From NCBI RefSeq assembly GCF_000003605.2, contig NW_003155250.1, positions 151,432 to 202,500 of the forward strand: a stretch of 51,069 bases of DNA. Reading direction: 5' to 3'. The notes below the pieces were generated by a model. It was not told the origin of the DNA, did no database searches, and saw only the letters and a list, made by a program, of their open reading frames with translations. Of the stretch, positions 46,509 through 51,069 are shown one piece after another. Every line of letters starts with the position of its first letter. Positions within the stretch are counted from its first letter, which is position 1. The stretch is from Saccoglossus kowalevskii (taxonomy: Eukaryota > Hemichordata > Enteropneusta > Harrimaniidae). Made by a program: the position numbers and the translations under genes.

Positions 46509-49117
46509 CAGAGCGATTAAATGTACGTAATTTGAATAAATATTCATGAGCTCGTTTGGACAAAAGTAAACACAAAGGAGAATTTAGTGACAGATTTATA
46601 GGGAGCTAAGTACTTTATCAAAGTGTTGAAAATGCTCGGTCAAAATCTGTGCCCAATGTTAAATTACTTTCTCACATAAAAATAGACACATTTAAAATAA
46701 CAAAACCAAAAAATTTCTTTTTTGTTAAATTTTTGTTCAATTAAATTTTTCTCCAGATGGTCTGAATTTGAAAATTAGTTCATTTTTTGATCAAATTTAA
46801 AGAAAAAAACTACGCAAGTGTTCACGCTTATCGAAAGCACTGATAGAAATCTTGTCAAACCAAGTCATATTTTAACACTATTGGGGTAGTGTGAATGACA
46901 TTTTTGGTTGGTTAATGTATGCTTCAATTGGAGATGCACTTGACAAATAGACCCAAGTACATTATAATATTTTAAGGAAGAGTTTTTGGATTAAAAAACA
47001 AAATACTTAAAAACGTGACTTCATGATGTGCATCAGTGTTTACATTGCAAATTCATCGGCTTATTTTCTCCATGTTTGACCTGGTGAGGGCACACTTGTC
47101 AAATTCTGTCAGGAATGTACTCTTGTAGATCGTTTGTAATCTGTGATTTCAGACACACATCATTGCCGACTGATGAGAACACCAGAAACAGTTATTGCTA
47201 TGCCAGGAAAAATTTAAGGGGATAAAAAATTATAATAATAATAAATCTGCATTTCTGGGTTTAACCTAAGATAAAACAATAATCTCATCCAATAATCAGC
47301 AAGGATAAAGCAAAAATAAGAATACATTTATTTGGCATAAAGTACATGTTTGTTTTACAGTTTCATCTGAGCTTAGGATAGATATAATTTTACTGTTGAG
47401 CGCTGTGGTGTAAAATAAATAGAATATCTTGCATCTTAGCCTAGAATAGCCATTTAGAATGTCCTTCCCAGTGCACTCAGGAATGGTCTGGTCAATCGCT
47501 ACATAAGTTTGTAGATGGCACAGAATTCTGTATCATCACTGATTGGTTGTCTCCATGACTTATTGTACCATGGGTACTTGCTTGTGCAGACTAACTCGTA
47601 CGTAATGCCCACTTATAACCCTCCACACAGATTCACTAGTCTATTTCATGATAATAGGCAGGATCAACGTTTGGTAGCTTCATAAAAGCAGGAATTTTAT
47701 TGTTTATGAACATTTTTCTTATAGTACAGTCCAAATCAAGCACCATCAGTATATGAGAGGCATCATTATATGCCACACTCCAGGTATGCATACATTTTTG
47801 ACAATACAGTCACCACAATTGAGCACAATACATGATACCGGTAGTACAAAAGTTTAAAAAAAAATCCTTTTATTTTGAAAACCAATTTTTGTTGTCATTA
47901 TTCGTCACCATATTGCTATTTAAAATTATTTTTCCACTCACAAAGTGTGAGACTTGTTTAGCGCTAGGTATGACAATTGAAAAAATATTCAATGAGATTC
48001 TGTTGATGCGGCTCTCATGATGCGCTTCCTCTTTGATTGAATGGCAGTCTCAAGGTCAGATGTTCTCAAGGTTAGATCCTATGAATTGAAGACTGTTTTA
48101 ATAGACTTAAGAAGGACATCAAATGCCAATAAAATACATTCTAATAAAATTCTGAATCATCCACTCAAAAATGGTTCAGGGTTACACCGTCCTTGTTATC
48201 GACTTTTTGCTTCCTTCGTTGAAAATCTGTGTTTTTATTATTTAAAATAAAGGTTCTAAAAATTGACAAGGGTTAATTGTTGCAAATGGCGTATTTTGAC
48301 TTTAGAGAAAATTAACGAAGAAAAGGAATTTCAAATTTTTTTTTTTAAATAAAAGAAATACCGTAATATGAATTTGGAAATCTAGAAAATTCTAGTTTGT
48401 TTGAAGCTTTTTGTCACATTTCTTCTCCATATTTGTTTACAAAATAATTTGTTCAAGACCTTCATTTATTTGGTCCTTTTAATTTTAGAGCAATGCTGCA
48501 TGTGTTTATTTCTTATAAAAAGATGTAATATAAATGAGAATGTGTAATTTATTATTGTTTCTATATGTTAATGGTTATGTTGGACTGGTTTCTCATGCAC
48601 TGAAAAAAAGCGCACAGTTGAGAATTTCTATTTATTATATTCTTATACTTTGATGTACATGTGGGCTGATTGTTTTGATACATATGTGTATTAATAGTGT
48701 ATTTTGTTTCATTTAATGAATGTCATGACTGTGAGTCTAATTTACAATAAATTTTAATATTCAGATATTTAAAATTAATAATAGTTATGTATCCAACCTG
48801 ACCATAGAGGGCAGTGTTAGAGTATGCATGGTTATTCTCTCGTGGAATCAAAAATATATTATTAGGTTGATAGAAATTGTTGTAATATCTTCTGACATGT
48901 CTGTGACACATCTTGTAAACTAGATTAATTTTAAGTTCATTGTTATCAGCACATATGACTTCCACGTATCATTGCATAGAATCCATATGATGTGACTAAT
49001 TTAATGATACATGTAGTCATCTTTTTATGCGACTACACCAAGTACATGTACTAGAATCACAATTTTATAATGTGTATAATTCAAAATATTTAATTTGAAG
49101 TATTTGTTTTATTTTAG
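46509..49117. other. Presumed intron; one CTCF-like core
   Basis: AT-rich. CCATAGAGGGCAGTG at 48802-48816 is a CTCF-like word. The intron ends with TTTGTTTTATTTTAG at 49103-49117, a proper polypyrimidine-type acceptor. Confidence 0.4.
48801..48817 (+). promoter_or_regulatory. CTCF-like motif
   Basis: CCATAGAGGGCAGTG; core AGAGGGCAGTG resembles CTCF CAGRGGGCRSYG. Opposite orientation to the 25468 site and about 300 bases before the internal exon. Confidence 0.35.
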
Positions 49118-49192
49118 GAAAAGCTGTAGCTGATGAAGAAATTGACAGGCTTGTTGCTAGGGCGCATATAACAAAAGATGGTGTTGATGGAG
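49118..49192 (+). CDS. Internal coding exon, 75 bp, phase 1-1 (unidentified secreted/membrane protein)
   Basis: Bounded by the acceptor TTTTATTTTAG (AG at 49116-49117) and the donor GGAG|GTGAGAAC (GT at 49193). With a phase-1 entry the 75 bases read KAVADEEIDRLVARAH and then ITKDGVDGG-, with no stop, and leave phase 1 again. The exon is symmetric, so including or skipping it keeps frame. It can receive the signal-peptide exon at 42074 (junction Gly) or at 8372 (junction Arg). The DEEIDRLVARAHITKDG part resembles in spacing the entering helix and loop start of EF-hands such as calmodulin (DEEVDEMIREADIDGDG), but the first loop position is His and the third Thr, so calcium binding is unlikely or degenerate. 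This likeness is weak and the family is not identified. Downstream exons lie outside the window or were not recognised. Confidence 0.6.
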
Positions 49193-49514
49193 GTGAGAAC
49201 AAACTCAAATTTCTCAATATTAATTTTTCCATCCACATACATGTAGGCCATCGCACTGTGCTGTCATTCATTTGCATATTTGCAGACCAGCATGCGAATG
49301 ATAACTGACTCCTCATCTGTTTTTACTGTATTTACTCTATTAGAAGCACAATATTTCTGTATTCCAACAATTTCATTTATTCAATCATAGATATATGACT
49401 TATTATATATAGATCAATATGGCAAATACAAAACATGTATATTTATTAACAACAATTTTATCTTCAGTTATCTTTCCACCAGTCAATAAATATAATGTAT
49501 CATAATATATTTTT
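49193..49514. other. Presumed intron; repeat fragment
   Basis: Contains a CTCTATTAGAAGCACA fragment of the CTTCTAATAGA family at about 49325-49350 and two TACATGTA words nearby. No further exon seen. Confidence 0.4.
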
Positions 49515-49922
49515 AGCTCCGCTGTCGACTTTGTCGAGCGGAGCTTATCATATGAGTGATTGTCCGTCGTCGTCGTCCGTGTCAATGTTTTACTTTTTCG
49601 ACTTCTTCTTGAAAACTACAAGCCTGAATGCTTTGATACTTGGTGTATATGTACCTTGGGTAGACCTCTCTCAGATTTGTTCATTTCATGATGATATCTT
49701 CAATTCTCTAATTTTGGTGAATATTTTTGTCATTTTTAGTAAAAAGTGATATTTTCGACTTCTTGTTGAAAACCGCAAGTGCAATTGCTTTGATATTACA
49801 TATATAGGTACTACATGTGGACCTCTCTCAGATTTGTTCATTTCATAATGATATCTTCTGTTCTTTAATTGCCATGTGCATTGCTAACAGCAGAGCTATC
49901 TCAGCCGACAGGCTGCTTGTTT
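49515..49922 (+). mobile_element. AGCTCCGCT-hairpin repeat element with internal duplication
   Basis: Opens with a perfect 9-bp stem (AGCTCCGCT at 49515, AGCGGAGCT at 49537) enclosing GTCGACTTTGTCG, followed by a CGTCGTCGTC run. Inside are two direct copies, about 157 bases apart, of a segment from TTTTCGACTTCTT to CTCTCAGATTTGTTCATTTC and ATGATATCTTC. It ends with AGAGCTATCTCAGCCGACAG then GCTGCTTGTTT. The open frame at 49495-49749 lies inside it and is not a gene. The element looks like a family that would be abundant genome-wide; its class is unknown. Confidence 0.75.
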
Positions 49923-50516
49923 AATGTACATTTAGCCCTCAACTAATTTAAATGTGAAAAACAACACATGGTGTCAGCAGACTATTAAATAAGATAATAC
50001 GTTATAGGGCAACCTTTGAAACCTGTATATGAAATGGAACAATTCTTGCGTTTTATTAATATGTACTATTTTTGATGCAGTGTGAGCCTGGTCAGATGCC
50101 TTATTACGATCACATTAAAATGTGTCAACGATCACACTTGTGAATTTCCTAAATCGTCTTTAATACTGGGGTATTCACCTAGATTAATCTAGATTGCAAT
50201 ATTCTGAATACATGTATTTGAAAAAAGCTGTTGCTTCCGTATGGGTGACAGCTTGGTAGAACCCATACAATAACAAAAGCATAGTAATACATATTAATCA
50301 GCAAAATTCAGTCCAAGAGCCCCAGAGTTTAGTGGCATTTGATTTCATCTTTGATTTCACGCAAAAACCGTAGAGTAATATGCAGGATATTTTGAAGTCC
50401 AGTGAAGCAAATATCGACTATTGTCACTTTAGCTATACAGAGATCACTTGCTCATGATGGCGGTGTTGGCTTAATGATGATGTTAGTGATTCTATTGGAG
50501 ATTGTAATGTTTAATA
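49923..50516. other. Presumed intron; no gene seen
   Basis: AT-rich, no supported exon or repeat other than a short TAGATTAATCTAGATT palindromic word at about 50180-50195. Confidence 0.35.
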
Positions 50517-50702
50517 CAGGGTCCATTGCGTTGGGAAAAAACTTTTGAAATTCTTTGCATATCCTCAGAATTTTGATGAGCTTTGGTGAGGATGTTGGCC
50601 TGTATTAAGGGTCAAAATGTCTTGGGAAAAATGCGAGAAAGTTTAGGAAATGGTCTAGAAAAAGTCTTGGAAATCATTTGGCTCTTGGTGCTATGGACCC
50701 TG
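50517..50702. mobile_element. MITE family H (CAGGGTCCAT ends)
   Basis: The 186-bp segment begins CAGGGTCCATTGC and ends GCTATGGACCCTG, a terminal inverted repeat of about 13 bp with one or two mismatches. The interior has three TTGGRAAA words. The frame at 50583-50873 starts inside it and is a by-product. No clear target duplication. Ends of the CAGGG type occur in hAT-like elements, but the class is unproven. Confidence 0.72.
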
Positions 50703-51069
50703 TTATCTGAGAGGCATGTAATAACAATATTAATGCAGCCTGAAAATGAGCCGTTGTGCTCTTGCACTAGGATAATTTGCCTCTATCACAGAATACAAAT
50801 TTCTATTTGCTGTGATAACAGATGTTTGTGTCGAGGGTTACATCCCCAATGCATTGCCCATCTTTCAAATTGATGATGGCAATTATAAAAAAATAGACTG
50901 TCTAAGTAATTGACTTCAAAAGAGACTTCAAATAACAATCAGCCTCTGGAGATGAATACATTGTGGGCAATTGCATATTGAAAGGTTTGAATCGAAAATA
51001 TGGCATTACCTTCCATTTAATGAGATTCAAGTAAACACAACAGTGAGCAGATGAATTCTAATTCTATCG
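50703..51069. other. No gene seen to the right edge
   Basis: AT-rich. A 3' exon of the gene might lie further right. Nothing in these 367 bases has a convincing acceptor-frame-donor arrangement. Confidence 0.35.

Noticed and set aside
49495-49749. 84-codon frame MYHNIFLAPL... as a gene
   Set aside because: Overlaps the AGCTCCGCT-hairpin repeat element; the sequence is repeat-derived.
50583-50873. 96-codon frame as a terminal exon
   Set aside because: Starts inside MITE family H, lacks an acceptor in the phase-1 frame and shows no domain.

Overview
This is a eukaryotic, AT-rich, intron- and repeat-dominated stretch with one 302-base assembly gap (15673-15974). There are no bacterial-style genes, and almost all short open frames are chance or repeat-derived. 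The many short inverted-repeat elements, several minisatellites, the enriched palindrome TACATGTA and spliced signal-peptide exons suggest a marine invertebrate genome, perhaps a deuterostome such as a hemichordate, echinoderm or lancelet. That placement is inferred from general style, not from a diagnostic gene.

Coding content is very sparse. Three exons on the + strand can be supported: a signal-peptide exon at 8372-8483, a second signal-peptide exon at 42074-42185, and an internal exon at 49118-49192 that starts and ends in phase 1. Both signal-peptide exons end in phase 1 at good GT donors, so either can join the 49118 exon in frame. The simplest model is one secreted or membrane protein gene with two promoters about 34 kb apart, continuing beyond the right edge. 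I do not recognise the protein. The internal exon has an acidic helix loosely like the entering helix of an EF-hand.

Layout. 0.0-8.3 kb: microsatellite, then several small inverted-repeat transposons. 8.3-8.5 kb: promoter-proximal region with a cAMP-response-type site, a possible upstream ORF and the first signal exon. 8.5-42 kb: presumed large intron with a 72-bp-period minisatellite (14.1-14.7 kb), more inverted-repeat elements, a 45-bp-period satellite of about 1.8 kb (26.3-28.1 kb) that is open in all three + frames, a 56-bp repeat with inverted copies 700 bp away (30.4-31.4 kb), and a 32-bp x5 minisatellite (34.5-34.7 kb). 38.4-46 kb: a cluster of palindromic RFX/X-box-like sites around the second signal exon. 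44.2-45.0 kb: a 52-bp x5 minisatellite and a 129-bp near-palindrome. 49-51 kb: the internal exon, an AGCTCCGCT-hairpin repeat and an inverted-repeat element with CAGGG ends.

At least seven families of short non-autonomous elements or dispersed repeats can be defined from the window alone by terminal inverted repeats or by multiple copies. No transposase or reverse transcriptase coding sequence was found.
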